From: an uncultured Pseudomonadales bacterium
Lineage (GTDB): Bacteria; Pseudomonadota; Gammaproteobacteria; Pseudomonadales; Cellvibrionaceae
Direction: 5' to 3'
DNA: 64,000 bases
Assembly (NCBI GenBank): GCA_947489425.1
Contig: CANLDL010000004.1
Coordinates: 248,001-312,000, forward strand
The notes under the pieces were generated by a model. It did not search any database. It was not told the origin of the DNA and worked only from the letters and a program-made list of their open reading frames with translations. Positions 55,878-64,000 of the stretch are shown here, in pieces. Every line of letters starts with the position of its first letter. Positions within the stretch are counted from its first letter, which is position 1. A program made the translations under genes and the position numbers.

Positions 55878-57577
55878 GAAAAAATACTCATATCGACATC
55901 AATACCACGATTGCGTAATTGCTCATAAAACTGAGGGACTTGCCCAGTCGCTTCGAATTGGCCAAGAACTTTACCTTCACCATCGAAACCCTGTTGACGA
56001 TAAACAAAAATATCATTTAGCTGTACGACACCGCTTTCCATACCGGTAATCTCAGAGATATGTGTCACCTTACGTGAGCCGTCGGCAAGTCTACTTTGTT
56101 GTACAACAATATTTACGGCCGATGCAATTTGTTCTCTGATTGCGCGTGCAGGTAAATCCATGCCTGCCATCATTACCATGACTTCAAGACGAGAAACGAC
56201 ATCACGAGGTGTGTTAGCGTGCACTGTTGTTAGTGAGCCATCGTGACCGGTATTCATTGCTGTTAACATATCGAGTGCCTCCGAGCCACGACACTCACCA
56301 ACGACGATTCGATCGGGCCGCATACGCAGGCAGTTTTTAACCAGCTCACGAATAGTGATTGCACCTTTTCCTTCGAGGTTAGGTGGGCGTGACTCAAGAG
56401 AGACGATATGTGGTTGTCCTAGTTTAAGCTCGGCAGCATCCTCGACGGTAATAATACGCTCGGTAGAGGGAATAAAATTTGACATAATATTGAGTAGTGT
56501 CGTTTTACCGGAACCGGTACCGCCAGAGATAATAATATTGCAGTGGTTTTCTACCACCATTTTTAATAGCTTAGCCATTTTCTCGTTGATAGTACCAAAA
56601 CCTAATAGGTCAGAGACTTCGAGTTTTTTCTTGGCAAATTTACGAATAGTTAATGATGGCCCGCGCAGTGCTAGAGGAGGGATAATGGCATTAACACGAG
56701 AGCCGTCGGGTAATCGTGCATCAACCATGGGCGAGCTTTCATCGATGCGACGCCCTAGTGGTGAAACAATACGTTCGATTGCCGACATAACGGCAAGGTC
56801 ACTACTAAAAACTACATCGCTTTTAGATAACTTACCTTTATATTCGGTATAGATATCATCGCAGGCGTTGACCATAATCTCAGTAACGTCATCATCGGCG
56901 AGTAACTCTTCCAGTGGGCCTAGGCCAACAGCCTCATTGAGTACTTCATTTTTTAATGCCTGAACGTCAACGTTGTCAGGTATTTCATTTTTCATTGACT
57001 CGATGACTTCATCAATAATACTTGAAACTTTTTGGCGTAAAGCATCACCGTCCATACTGGCAACATCGGTACGTCGAAGATCCATTAAGCGCAATACATC
57101 TTGGTGAATACGATTACGCCACATATAAATACGTTGGCGATTAATTTTATCGGTGCGCTCTTCTGGCGTAACTTCTTCTTCAACAGAGCCAATAAAGGTT
57201 TCCATACTCCAGTCTTTTTCACCCATATCTTCAGGTTCATTAGCAGCTGGTGCGGGGGAGGGTGAGTCAGCAGCTTCTTCGCTATTGGCTGTTCCTAGGC
57301 GGAAATCATAGTTGCCGATACTGATAACATCGGAGCTTCTAATTGGCCCATAAAAAGGCACGGTATTACCGTTGACACTAATACCGTTACCATCGCTAAC
57401 ATCTTCTACATATAGGCCTTTGTCGGTGAGTTCGATTTTGCAGTGAACCGCAGCAACACGCCAGCCGCGAATAACAACAAGGTTATCGCGTGATTTACCA
57501 ATAGTACATTGTTTTAAGGTGCAATGAATGCGGTTAACGTTGGTGCCTTTATCCGTGATTACTATAACGTCAAACAT
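55874..57577 (-). CDS. tadA: Tad pilus ATPase TadA/CpaF with an N-terminal FHA-like domain
   Basis: This 567-residue protein powers pilus assembly. Residues about 20-95 form an FHA-like domain (TIGKSRDN, H45 in VAAVHCKI, DVSDGNGISVNGN), joined by an acidic, Pro-rich linker (100-140) to the T2SS/T4P ATPase. The ATPase has Walker A GGTGSGKT (352-359), an Asp box with DRIVVGECRG (422-431) and a His box TTVHANT (450-456). TadA proteins usually lack FHA. The residues that normally contact phosphothreonine are K28 instead of Arg and A42 instead of Ser, so binding may be altered. It overlaps the secretin gene stop by one base. Confidence 0.93.
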   Translation of the reverse strand: MFDVIVITDKGTNVNRIHCTLKQCTIGKSRDNLVVIRGWRVAAVHCKIELTDKGLYVEDVSDGNGISVNGNTVPFYGPIRSSDVISIGNYDFRLGTANSEEAADSPSPAPAANEPEDMGEKDWSMETFIGSVEEEVTPEERTDKINRQRIYMWRNRIHQDVLRLMDLRRTDVASMDGDALRQKVSSIIDEVIESMKNEIPDNVDVQALKNEVLNEAVGLGPLEELLADDDVTEIMVNACDDIYTEYKGKLSKSDVVFSSDLAVMSAIERIVSPLGRRIDESSPMVDARLPDGSRVNAIIPPLALRGPSLTIRKFAKKKLEVSDLLGFGTINEKMAKLLKMVVENHCNIIISGGTGSGKTTLLNIMSNFIPSTERIITVEDAAELKLGQPHIVSLESRPPNLEGKGAITIRELVKNCLRMRPDRIVVGECRGSEALDMLTAMNTGHDGSLTTVHANTPRDVVSRLEVMVMMAGMDLPARAIREQIASAVNIVVQQSRLADGSRKVTHISEITGMESGVVQLNDIFVYRQQGFDGEGKVLGQFEATGQVPQFYEQLRNRGIDVDMSIFS

Positions 57578-59073
57578 TAGTCTAAAATCTCCGTTAAGCC
57601 TTTATACTTGCCACCGACATTATCAAAAAATTGCTGGCGTAGAGCCTGTTCTGCGGCAAGCGCATCTTTATTTTGCTGGCTATTAGCATCGTAAGCATAG
57701 GGAGTAATAAATATAATTAAATCCGAGCGGCTATTACGGAAATTAGTCGACTTAAATAGCTCGCCCAAAATAGGGATATCACCTAGCCATTTCACTTTGT
57801 CAACGTCGTTACCGATATCTTGATTGACAAGGCCGCTAATCGCTAAAGTTTGCCCTTGTTGTAAGCTGACTTCGGCTTTTGTTTTTCTTGAGCGTAGGCC
57901 AGGGGTACCGTCAACAGAAACTGATTGGTCGATGCTACTGACTTCAGTTTCGACAAGTGCGGCAATTTGGCCATCACGCCCGAGCTCCGGTAATACATTG
58001 AGCATAATGCCAAACTCTTTAAATTCAATAGTGATGCCGCCATTACCATCAGGTACTGGAATTGGGAACTCACCACCGGATAAAAATTCTGCCTCGGTAC
58101 CGCTGCGTGTACTGAGAGTGGGTGATGCTAAAATAATGGCATCACCACTTGATACGGCCAAATTAATTTGTGAGGTAATACTGGTTGCTATACCAAAAAA
58201 GCCTGCGCCATTACTGAGTGCGTTAAGGCTAGTATTATCGGGTAGTGTAAAAGTAGAGGTATTATTATCACCAATACTACCACTGTTACTGGTAAAGTTT
58301 TGTGCAAAACCTGCAGATGGCCCGTTAAATGTATTAGTCCAGTTAATCCCTAAATTTTGTAAAGCATTGGTACTGAATTCGGTGATTTGTACGTTCATAT
58401 ACACCATGGGTTTAACGGCAACACTAGGTGCTGCAGTTAAGTCGACAATGTCAGGGTAGGATTGTTGTACAGCGGCAATAAACTCTTTGTTTTCAGCGGT
58501 AACATCGCCTCGTAAAATAACTTTACTGCCGGCCCTAGTCATTGTGATATAAGGGATAGATGAAAAGATACTTTCTAGTTCGTTATCAGAAGTTGGCTGG
58601 CTGAGATTGACTATTTGTGGGTAAATATCGATAAGCTTAGTGATAACTGCTGCTTGTGCGTTGCTGACATTACCCTTAATTACAATATTTTGTCCCACTT
58701 CACTTACTTCTGCAGCGGGTAAGTTGCCCAATATCTTTTTAATTTCAGCGGCGTCGCGTGAGATATTATTTTTAACTATATAAAATTTATGCGCGATAAC
58801 TTTTCCATTTTCTAGCCAGATCTGTAATTCGGTATCACCTTCTTCTTCGGCGAGTACTAATAAATTGCCATTATCGAGTATCGAGGTACTAACAAGTTTG
58901 CCATTACCAACGGCTACACGTTCGATTGGTGTTTTCAGTACCAGCGTTTTAATCTCGCCGACAAATAATCGAAAGTCTGTTGCCCATGTATGACTACTAA
59001 AGATGACTAATAATAGCGTGATGGTCAATTGGAAAGTTTTTATTATTTTAGAAAAATTCATTTTGTATTCCAT
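57577..59073 (-). CDS. rcpA: Tad pilus outer-membrane secretin RcpA/CpaC
   Basis: This 498-residue secretin forms the outer-membrane pore of the Tad pilus. It has a signal peptide (cleavage near residue 32, WATD), an N-terminal RcpA-type domain, two BON-like segments (about 108-165 and 175-215), and a secretin core with GGEFPIPVP and the closing ILGELFKSTNFRNSRSDL motif. ATG 59061 (residue 5) is an alternative start. It lies seven bases after the CpaB gene. Confidence 0.93.
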   Translation of the reverse strand: MEYKMNFSKIIKTFQLTITLLLVIFSSHTWATDFRLFVGEIKTLVLKTPIERVAVGNGKLVSTSILDNGNLLVLAEEEGDTELQIWLENGKVIAHKFYIVKNNISRDAAEIKKILGNLPAAEVSEVGQNIVIKGNVSNAQAAVITKLIDIYPQIVNLSQPTSDNELESIFSSIPYITMTRAGSKVILRGDVTAENKEFIAAVQQSYPDIVDLTAAPSVAVKPMVYMNVQITEFSTNALQNLGINWTNTFNGPSAGFAQNFTSNSGSIGDNNTSTFTLPDNTSLNALSNGAGFFGIATSITSQINLAVSSGDAIILASPTLSTRSGTEAEFLSGGEFPIPVPDGNGGITIEFKEFGIMLNVLPELGRDGQIAALVETEVSSIDQSVSVDGTPGLRSRKTKAEVSLQQGQTLAISGLVNQDIGNDVDKVKWLGDIPILGELFKSTNFRNSRSDLIIFITPYAYDANSQQNKDALAAEQALRQQFFDNVGGKYKGLTEILD

Positions 59074-59080
59074 TGTTAAT

Positions 59081-60853
59081 TTACTCCGCTACAGGCACTT
59101 GGTTAACTTCTGCAACGCCATCTTTACTTACGCCACCTACAATATAATCGACAGTGCCGATGAAGCCCCCAGAGCTTCCATCTTGCACGCTAAGTCCTGC
59201 GAGTAGCTGGCCATCTCTAGTAGATATACTACCATCGGCATTGACGATAACATTGTTAGGGTCAACGACTGTGCCGTCTGCCAATACCAAATTGCCGTTA
59301 TTATCAATGGTAGCGCCTTTAATAATTGTGCCATCGGCAAGACGAACGGAGCCATCGGCGAGTAGTGTTGGTGCATCATCTGCGACTTGTTCTGCGCTAA
59401 GCCCAGCGAGTAGACGGCCATCACGCGTAGAGACGGTACCATCACTGTTGATGACAATATCTTTGGGGTCAACAACGGTGCCATCGGCTAGCACGAGGTT
59501 GCCATTTTCATCGAGTGTCGCGCCTTTTATCATCGTGCCATCGGCGGCAATAAGAACAGGGTCTTTGGCTGTAACACCGGCGAGAAGAGTACCGTCTTTG
59601 GTTGACACTGTACCATCGTCATTAAAAACAAGATCGTTCGGGTCAACAACAGTGCCATCAGCTAATACGAGGTTACCGTTTTCATCCAGTGTTGCACCTT
59701 CAATAACTTTACCATTAATAACGACGCCATCTTCTGCAGAGGAGCGTAAGCCACCTGCTAATGTTTGTGCTTTAGGCCCATCTAAAATAACCCCATCTTT
59801 TGTCATTAATGTGCCATCGGCTAATACAATTAAATCGTCGGGGTTAACAATAGTGCCGTCGGCTGTGACAATGTCTCCATTCTCATTGATACTTAAGCCA
59901 CGGCTTGCCAAATCGATACCACTTTTGGTGCGGATAGAACCATCTGCTCCAATGACCAAATTTTGATTTTTTAACACTTTGCCATCGCGTGTACGTAGTA
60001 CGCCATCTTCACCGACAACAATATTGTCGCTTAATTGTTTAGCAGATGCGCGTTGATCTGCTTTTATAGCAAGTTCGTTGGCATTCTCTAAAATACTGTC
60101 GTTATCGACGGTAACAAAACCGCTACCGCTTGTGTCCTTGCGATTACGTAGTAGTGCAATAATATCGCCGCTTTCTTCTGCGAGTGACAAAATAGCCGCT
60201 TGTTTAGGCGTAACGTTGAGTGTAATTGTTGTGTAATTTTGCGCTATATTTGCACGCACGCCACCACGTAGTATTCTTATTTTTTCTTCATAGTCATAAG
60301 CACTATCTTTACCTGTTGCAATAACTTCTACATTTTCAAGTACAGGAACGATTTCTTTTGAATCGCTACCTGCTATTGATGATTCTGCCCGAACTAGTAA
60401 ATCAATTTTATTGCCTGGGCGTAAAAGTCCTGTAAAAGAATTAATCTCATCAACTTGAATAGTAATAGCGCGGCGCTTTTCAATGATAGTGTCAGAAAAA
60501 TCAAGTGGGAATTCACTGCCTACAAAAGTATTCAGCAAGGGTTTTCCACGAGCTAAGTTTACTTGTAGTACCTTGCCTTCAATTTTTTCAAAGTCGCCAG
60601 GTAACACCGCTAGGTTACTTACAAAGCTACGAGGGATTGGACGTATCGATAAGCTGCCGCTATCTAATATTTCTCCTTTCACTAAATCACGAGAGGCGAC
60701 AACAACACCAATGGGCTGTGACTTAGGTTTGAGTTGTTCGCGCAATTGTGCTTCTTTGGCATTGAGGTATAGCATTGCAAGCAATGCTCCAACAATACCC
60801 AACACAATGGCGATAATAATTAACTTCATACTGCTTTTGGTATTTGTAGCCAT
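59081..60853 (-). CDS. cpaB: Tad pilus assembly protein RcpC/CpaB with a long repeat insertion
   Basis: The first 260 residues are an ordinary CpaB: an N-terminal membrane helix (about 9-30), a SAF domain (about 46-115, VVVASRDLVKGEIL, IPRSFVSN) and the RcpC domain (about 120-245, RRAITIQVDEINSFTGLLRPG). Residues 277-556 form a repeat block of 11-residue units rich in DG turns. The final 25 residues return to a CpaB-like C-terminal (VDYIVGG). CpaB proteins are usually about 280-340 residues; this one is 590. The periplasmic CpaB connects to the secretin. A low-complexity antisense frame over the repeats is an artefact. Confidence 0.92.
   Translation of the reverse strand: MATNTKSSMKLIIIAIVLGIVGALLAMLYLNAKEAQLREQLKPKSQPIGVVVASRDLVKGEILDSGSLSIRPIPRSFVSNLAVLPGDFEKIEGKVLQVNLARGKPLLNTFVGSEFPLDFSDTIIEKRRAITIQVDEINSFTGLLRPGNKIDLLVRAESSIAGSDSKEIVPVLENVEVIATGKDSAYDYEEKIRILRGGVRANIAQNYTTITLNVTPKQAAILSLAEESGDIIALLRNRKDTSGSGFVTVDNDSILENANELAIKADQRASAKQLSDNIVVGEDGVLRTRDGKVLKNQNLVIGADGSIRTKSGIDLASRGLSINENGDIVTADGTIVNPDDLIVLADGTLMTKDGVILDGPKAQTLAGGLRSSAEDGVVINGKVIEGATLDENGNLVLADGTVVDPNDLVFNDDGTVSTKDGTLLAGVTAKDPVLIAADGTMIKGATLDENGNLVLADGTVVDPKDIVINSDGTVSTRDGRLLAGLSAEQVADDAPTLLADGSVRLADGTIIKGATIDNNGNLVLADGTVVDPNNVIVNADGSISTRDGQLLAGLSVQDGSSGGFIGTVDYIVGGVSKDGVAEVNQVPVAE
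59186..60025 (-). repeat. Intragenic repeat block in cpaB (11-residue DG units)
   Basis: Codons for residues 277-556 repeat with an 11-residue (33-bp) period, for example DENGNLVLADG, TVVDPNDLVFN, DDGTVSTKDGT. Longer units starting GAT(L/I)D begin at residues 386, 444 and 513, so the spacings are 58 and 69 residues and differ by exactly 11. The long units share near-identical DNA (59525-59698, 59318-59524, 59186-59317). The pattern suggests a beta-solenoid or beta-roll. Confidence 0.85.
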
Positions 60854-60872
60854 TTTTATTATTCCTTAAATC

Positions 60873-61310
60873 CTAGAAAGGATTAACTGCATCTTTTATT
60901 TGGTCTTTAATTTCGTTTTTAATTGCGTCTGTATCAACCAACCCTAGTGCTTCTTTGGGGTCGGTATATTTTTCTAAGTTGCTAATGCCTTGGTCAATAA
61001 TGGCAAGCCCACCTGATACTTTATTGAGAGTGCTGCCTGCGCTATCTAACTTACTGCTAAGGCTTGGGTATTTGCCGAGTTCATTATAGTAATCTGCAAG
61101 TTCAACCAGGTCCCTACCTTCGGGTATTTCTGAGATAGAAATTGCATAAGCTTGTGCGGTGTAGCGTTCATGTAGTGCTTGTACTAGGGAGTCATCGTCA
61201 TCTTTTGAAAAACCCACGCTGCCATTACCTGCGGCAATTAGGGCGGTAGTCAATGCGGCAAGTATCACTATGTATTCAACCATGCCTTGGCCTTTTTCAT
61301 ATTGGGGCAT
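60873..61310 (-). CDS. Small pilin-like protein with class III (Flp/TadE-type) leader
   Basis: This protein of about 145 residues begins MPQYEKGQGMVEYIVILAAL, a class III prepilin leader (processing after G, then QGMVEY) plus helix. The rest is an unusual soluble helical domain of about 110 residues (SKLDSAGSTLNKVSGG) not typical of Flp. It could be a pseudopilin, or the main subunit. ATG 61310 has GAGAGG eight bases upstream; an ATG at 61349 would add 13 residues without a ribosome binding site. It precedes cpaB by 19 bases. Confidence 0.7.
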   Translation of the reverse strand: MPQYEKGQGMVEYIVILAALTTALIAAGNGSVGFSKDDDDSLVQALHERYTAQAYAISISEIPEGRDLVELADYYNELGKYPSLSSKLDSAGSTLNKVSGGLAIIDQGISNLEKYTDPKEALGLVDTDAIKNEIKDQIKDAVNPF

Positions 61311-61359
61311 GGGTGGCACCTCTCTTTCATGGCTATCATTTAATATCATTTTTAAATGC

Positions 61360-62034
61360 CTATTTAAAAATATTGGCGGTCTCTATATTAGCTACCACGC
61401 TCGTTTTTGAATCGACTTTATTAATAGTGAGTGATAATAATTCTCTACCTTTGCTAAAAGTCAGCGCTACCCCCTTGAGTTTTGATCCTTTACTATCAGC
61501 CATCAACTGCCAGCCCTGCCCTTGATAGTGGTTGCGATAAAACTTTCCGTTAGATTCGACAGAAAAGTTATTACTAATGACCAGCGTACGTCCTGTCTTA
61601 ATAGGGTCTTTGCTTTTTTGATCGCTGATTACCTGGCTGCCTGACATTTTAGGAAAGCGTGCGCCATCTGGGACTTGTAATCTATCTTTTTCTATCGCGG
61701 TGGGTAAGTCGCTGATACTTAAATAGCCCCAAGAACCTGCAAAGCCATTTTGTACCTGCACATTAACAAATTTTTTGCGTTCGACGCGGCCAATCATTTC
61801 CCAGGGGTCAAATAGTGTTATCGCTGCTGTATCTGTCCAACGTTTACTATAAAAATCAATAATCTGTTCTTGGCTTAGTCTGCTTTCAAACCGACGGATT
61901 TCCATTTTTATACCAAAAGCGTTAGTGCTATTAGTCACTTGAGTAATGGTAGAGTCAGGTGGTGTAGGTAAATCCACTGCAAATGCCACATGACTGATAA
62001 AGCTAATAAAAATAAGGACAAAAAGTTTATGCAT
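61360..62034 (-). CDS. Exported hypothetical protein in the Tad operon
   Basis: I do not recognise a family. From ATG 62034 it encodes about 224 residues with a clear signal peptide (HKLFVLIFISFISHVAFA, then VDLPTPP). The rest is a mixed alpha/beta periplasmic domain with a region of EIRRFESRLSQEQIIDFYSKRW near residue 50. The frame is open upstream into the preceding gene, but those codons belong to the preceding gene. ATG 62034 is four bases after that gene's stop. Position between TadE-like genes and the pilin-like gene suggests a pilus role. Confidence 0.65.
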   Translation of the reverse strand: MHKLFVLIFISFISHVAFAVDLPTPPDSTITQVTNSTNAFGIKMEIRRFESRLSQEQIIDFYSKRWTDTAAITLFDPWEMIGRVERKKFVNVQVQNGFAGSWGYLSISDLPTAIEKDRLQVPDGARFPKMSGSQVISDQKSKDPIKTGRTLVISNNFSVESNGKFYRNHYQGQGWQLMADSKGSKLKGVALTFSKGRELLSLTINKVDSKTSVVANIETANIFK

Positions 62035-62038
62035 GGCT

Positions 62039-63034
62039 TTATTCACGACAATATCCCTTTTCACTGCACAGTGGGTTGTCGCTATCGTCTGCATCGGGAA
62101 ATTCCGGATCTGAGAATTTATCGCGTGGTAATGCATCGATATCCATGTGTCCGAAAATTAAATTTTTATCACTAAACTCAGGGGTTAGTAAGGCGAGGGC
62201 GATCAAGTTTTGCCCCGAACCAATACCGGGTAAACTAAAGGTATTGAAAACATCACCTATAAGCTTGGTAGGGGCTAAGGCCTGGGCCTGGCTTTGCAAG
62301 TGCTCACCACCACCAGCACTCCATGTTTGTGACAGCACGCCAGCTTTCGCTAGCATTTTAAAATCGCTACCAACATCGATTAAAGGCGTGCGTTGGCCAC
62401 TGTCGTCACCAAGTAGGGTTAGATATCTAGGTGTTTCCTGAACGCTCATTTCCATTGAGGTTGCTGTACCGCCGCGCATATTAATAGCATCAAATTGTGA
62501 TGAGCTAAAGGGGATGACGCCTGTAATAAAAGCAACAACGTCACCTATAATAGAAATGGCTGTGCGCACGATACCAAAAGTTTTGTCGGGTGTGTTTTGG
62601 TTTGAGTTTACATCAGGTCTTTCTGTAAGACCGGGTGCGTACATGTCTGAGCCGTCGTAGTAAGTCCAAAAATTGCGGCCAACACTGGTAGAACTTTCAA
62701 TGGGTGTGCTTGCCTCGCTAAATATACGTAGCTGTGCTTCCTCGGCAAGTTCAGTATTACTTTTTACCGGAAAATTATTAGAGGTAAACCCATCAAAACC
62801 CGAGGGTTGGTTGTCGAGCGTAGCATTATTAAAGTAAACCGTACGCTCCCAAGCCGTATAGCGTGCACTATCGACAGCGGCGTGTTTCATATCAATATAT
62901 TTGCCAGCTGTTGGAATAATTAAAAATAATGGAATCACAACAAAGGCACTGGCAACTAGCATCTCGGTCATTGCTTGGCCGCTTTGCTTAAAATTTGATG
63001 GTTTATTCATCAGCGAACTTAAAAGATTATTCAT
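62039..63034 (-). CDS. TadE-family pilus assembly protein
   Basis: This 331-residue protein has an N-terminal class III leader-like segment (SGQAMTEMLVASAFVVIPLFL, hydrophobic helix about residues 22-42) followed by KHAAVDSARYTAWERTVY, typical of TadE/TadG minor proteins. The long periplasmic part includes a second hydrophobic stretch (about 160-180, IVRTAISIIGDVVAFITGVI). Its start overlaps the end of the upstream gene by four bases (ATGA). Confidence 0.78.
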   Translation of the reverse strand: MNNLLSSLMNKPSNFKQSGQAMTEMLVASAFVVIPLFLIIPTAGKYIDMKHAAVDSARYTAWERTVYFNNATLDNQPSGFDGFTSNNFPVKSNTELAEEAQLRIFSEASTPIESSTSVGRNFWTYYDGSDMYAPGLTERPDVNSNQNTPDKTFGIVRTAISIIGDVVAFITGVIPFSSSQFDAINMRGGTATSMEMSVQETPRYLTLLGDDSGQRTPLIDVGSDFKMLAKAGVLSQTWSAGGGEHLQSQAQALAPTKLIGDVFNTFSLPGIGSGQNLIALALLTPEFSDKNLIFGHMDIDALPRDKFSDPEFPDADDSDNPLCSEKGYCRE

Positions 63035-64000
63035 AATAATTTACTCACTAATGCTTGTGCCTGCGCAATAATGGTAAAGGCAGTCGCTGGTAGTGGCACT
63101 TGTCCATGTTGGAATCCAAGCGCGGCTACGCGATCAATATAGCTGGTGTCTACCAGACGCGCTTGCCAATAAGGGTTAAATGCATTGGATTTTTCTTCGC
63201 GTCCATCGCTGCGTACAAAATAGCTTAAATCTGAGGGGCGAGTGTAATACACCTCAGATTTGGCAATAACACCTAGGGGAACCGTGCCGCCAAATAAGCC
63301 ATTTTTTGGAGCATCGAGTTCAAAGCGGCCGCTACTGACTTGGCTGTTTTTAACAACGTCGTCTTTTACTAGGCCAATTAATAAATAGGGTGCTTCAAGT
63401 CCGCTAATCCAGTCGCCACTTTCGACGCTGGTGGCAATTTCGGGTTTATCTTCTGTGTCTAAGTATCCGCGAAGTTTGTAGCTACTATTAATATTTCTAT
63501 CGCTACTTTTTAGCTGTTGCTTAACACTTTTAATATGCTTAATTGCAGCAGGAGTGGGTTTAAATGGGGGGAGTACAAATTCCCAGGCAAGGGGGCTTCG
63601 GCTCGCAGTACCATATTGAATATCTCTGTCATCGCCATCGTGGGGTATATTGTCTAAATTAGGTGTTTTATTCCCAGCGATTGCAGCACCAACACCAAAG
63701 GGCGGTAAGGGGGGGTCAAAATCAAAGCCAACTCGAGGGGCGCAGACTCGTCCAATAAGAGGAATGCCAAGGCAGAGTCTAAAACCACCACCGGCTCTAA
63801 CACGTGGATCGGTGGTATCAGCGCCTGTCCAGGTATAGTTAAAATCGTCACCTTGGCGTAAGTCTGTACCACCTTGGCGGCCAATGCCAATACTAAAGTT
63901 AAAATCAGCAATCAGTAGAAATACGTCAATTTCTACATTGACACCAAATAAAGTGGCATCCCAGCCTCCAGTATTGCTGTCAACGGAATTGGGGCGACAA
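63031..64000 (-). CDS. TadG-like pilus assembly protein, 5' end beyond the window
   Basis: The minus-strand frame ending at 63031 stays open for all 323 codons to the window edge and contains no ATG, TTG or GTG start except GTG 63252, which is internal to obvious protein, so this is the C-terminal part of a longer gene. Readable segments include RVCAPRVGFDFDPPLPP, SPLAWEFVLPPFKP, SEVYYTRPSDL and SNAFNPYWQARLVD. The last two are typical of TadG/TadE-associated proteins of Tad pili. It overlaps the next gene by four bases. Confidence 0.8.
   Translation of the reverse strand, partial: CRPNSVDSNTGGWDATLFGVNVEIDVFLLIADFNFSIGIGRQGGTDLRQGDDFNYTWTGADTTDPRVRAGGGFRLCLGIPLIGRVCAPRVGFDFDPPLPPFGVGAAIAGNKTPNLDNIPHDGDDRDIQYGTASRSPLAWEFVLPPFKPTPAAIKHIKSVKQQLKSSDRNINSSYKLRGYLDTEDKPEIATSVESGDWISGLEAPYLLIGLVKDDVVKNSQVSSGRFELDAPKNGLFGGTVPLGVIAKSEVYYTRPSDLSYFVRSDGREEKSNAFNPYWQARLVDTSYIDRVAALGFQHGQVPLPATAFTIIAQAQALVSKLL

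Noticed and set aside
56355..56852. Plus-strand open frame (165 codons) opposite tadA
   Set aside because: Shadow of the conserved ATPase domain on the other strand.
57824..58459. Plus-strand open frame (211 codons) opposite the secretin gene
   Set aside because: Antisense to a well-supported secretin; composition has no recognisable protein features.
59154..59966. Long plus-strand open frame (270 codons) opposite cpaB
   Set aside because: It is low-complexity, Ser/Pro/Thr-rich and runs exactly over the cpaB repeat block; repeats without stops in one frame tend to be open in the antisense frame. No ribosome binding site, no family.

Overview
The window reads as chromosome from a free-living, probably marine gammaproteobacterium with low G+C (about 40% by eye). 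Supporting markers are FabV, MiaE, BamC, LpxL, long-form QueF, YheS-type ABC-F, DbpA, RhlE and a PA2817-like protein. Together they suggest the Pseudomonadales/Cellvibrionales neighbourhood; this is inference, since no rRNA or phylogenetic marker was tested. I saw no tRNA, rRNA, CRISPR array, prophage or complete transposase gene.

1-42.5 kb is mostly housekeeping in short operons. In order it holds: a TRAP carboxylate transporter; a PATAN-like protein; a glycosyltransferase and MiaE; fabV, a Tas-like reductase and an LpxL acyltransferase; the dapA-bamC-MBL hydrolase run; a PilZ protein and RsmJ; a secreted HExxH protein; a 2-hydroxyacid dehydrogenase; a YadGH-type ABC transporter; queF; a membrane adenylate cyclase; an AEC transporter; rhlE; NYN and unknown genes; a second HExxH protein; a BLUF photoreceptor with a chemoreceptor just behind it; an outer-membrane barrel; yheS; a frameshifted chemoreceptor behind a di-heme peroxidase; a second ABC transporter; dbpA; ETF-QO; and a GabD-like dehydrogenase. 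A 272-bp MITE-like element with 25-bp terminal inverted repeats lies at 41872-42143.

42.5-64 kb is signalling and surface machinery, all on the minus strand apart from one tiny membrane ORF. A PAS histidine kinase and a REC-GGDEF-EAL regulator come first. Then a long, tightly packed locus is transcribed from beyond 64000 down to 47039. It encodes a Tad (Flp) pilus: TadG/TadE-like proteins, a pilin-like protein, CpaB, secretin, TadA, TadB, TadC, a TadD-like TPR lipoprotein and another TadE. It runs straight on into a CHASE2 Ser/Thr kinase, a PP2C phosphatase, a TPR/outer-membrane barrel protein and a FecR protein.

The most unusual features are in this locus. TadA carries an N-terminal FHA-like domain. 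CpaB is about twice its usual length because of a roughly 280-residue block of 11-residue DG repeats. A transmembrane kinase/phosphatase pair is in the same transcription unit. The coherent hypothesis is a Tad pilus controlled by Ser/Thr phosphorylation with a modified periplasmic CpaB. The FHA domain appears to lack key phosphothreonine contacts, which weakens the simplest version. TadZ, the prepilin peptidase and a classical Flp pilin are not visible and may lie beyond 64000.
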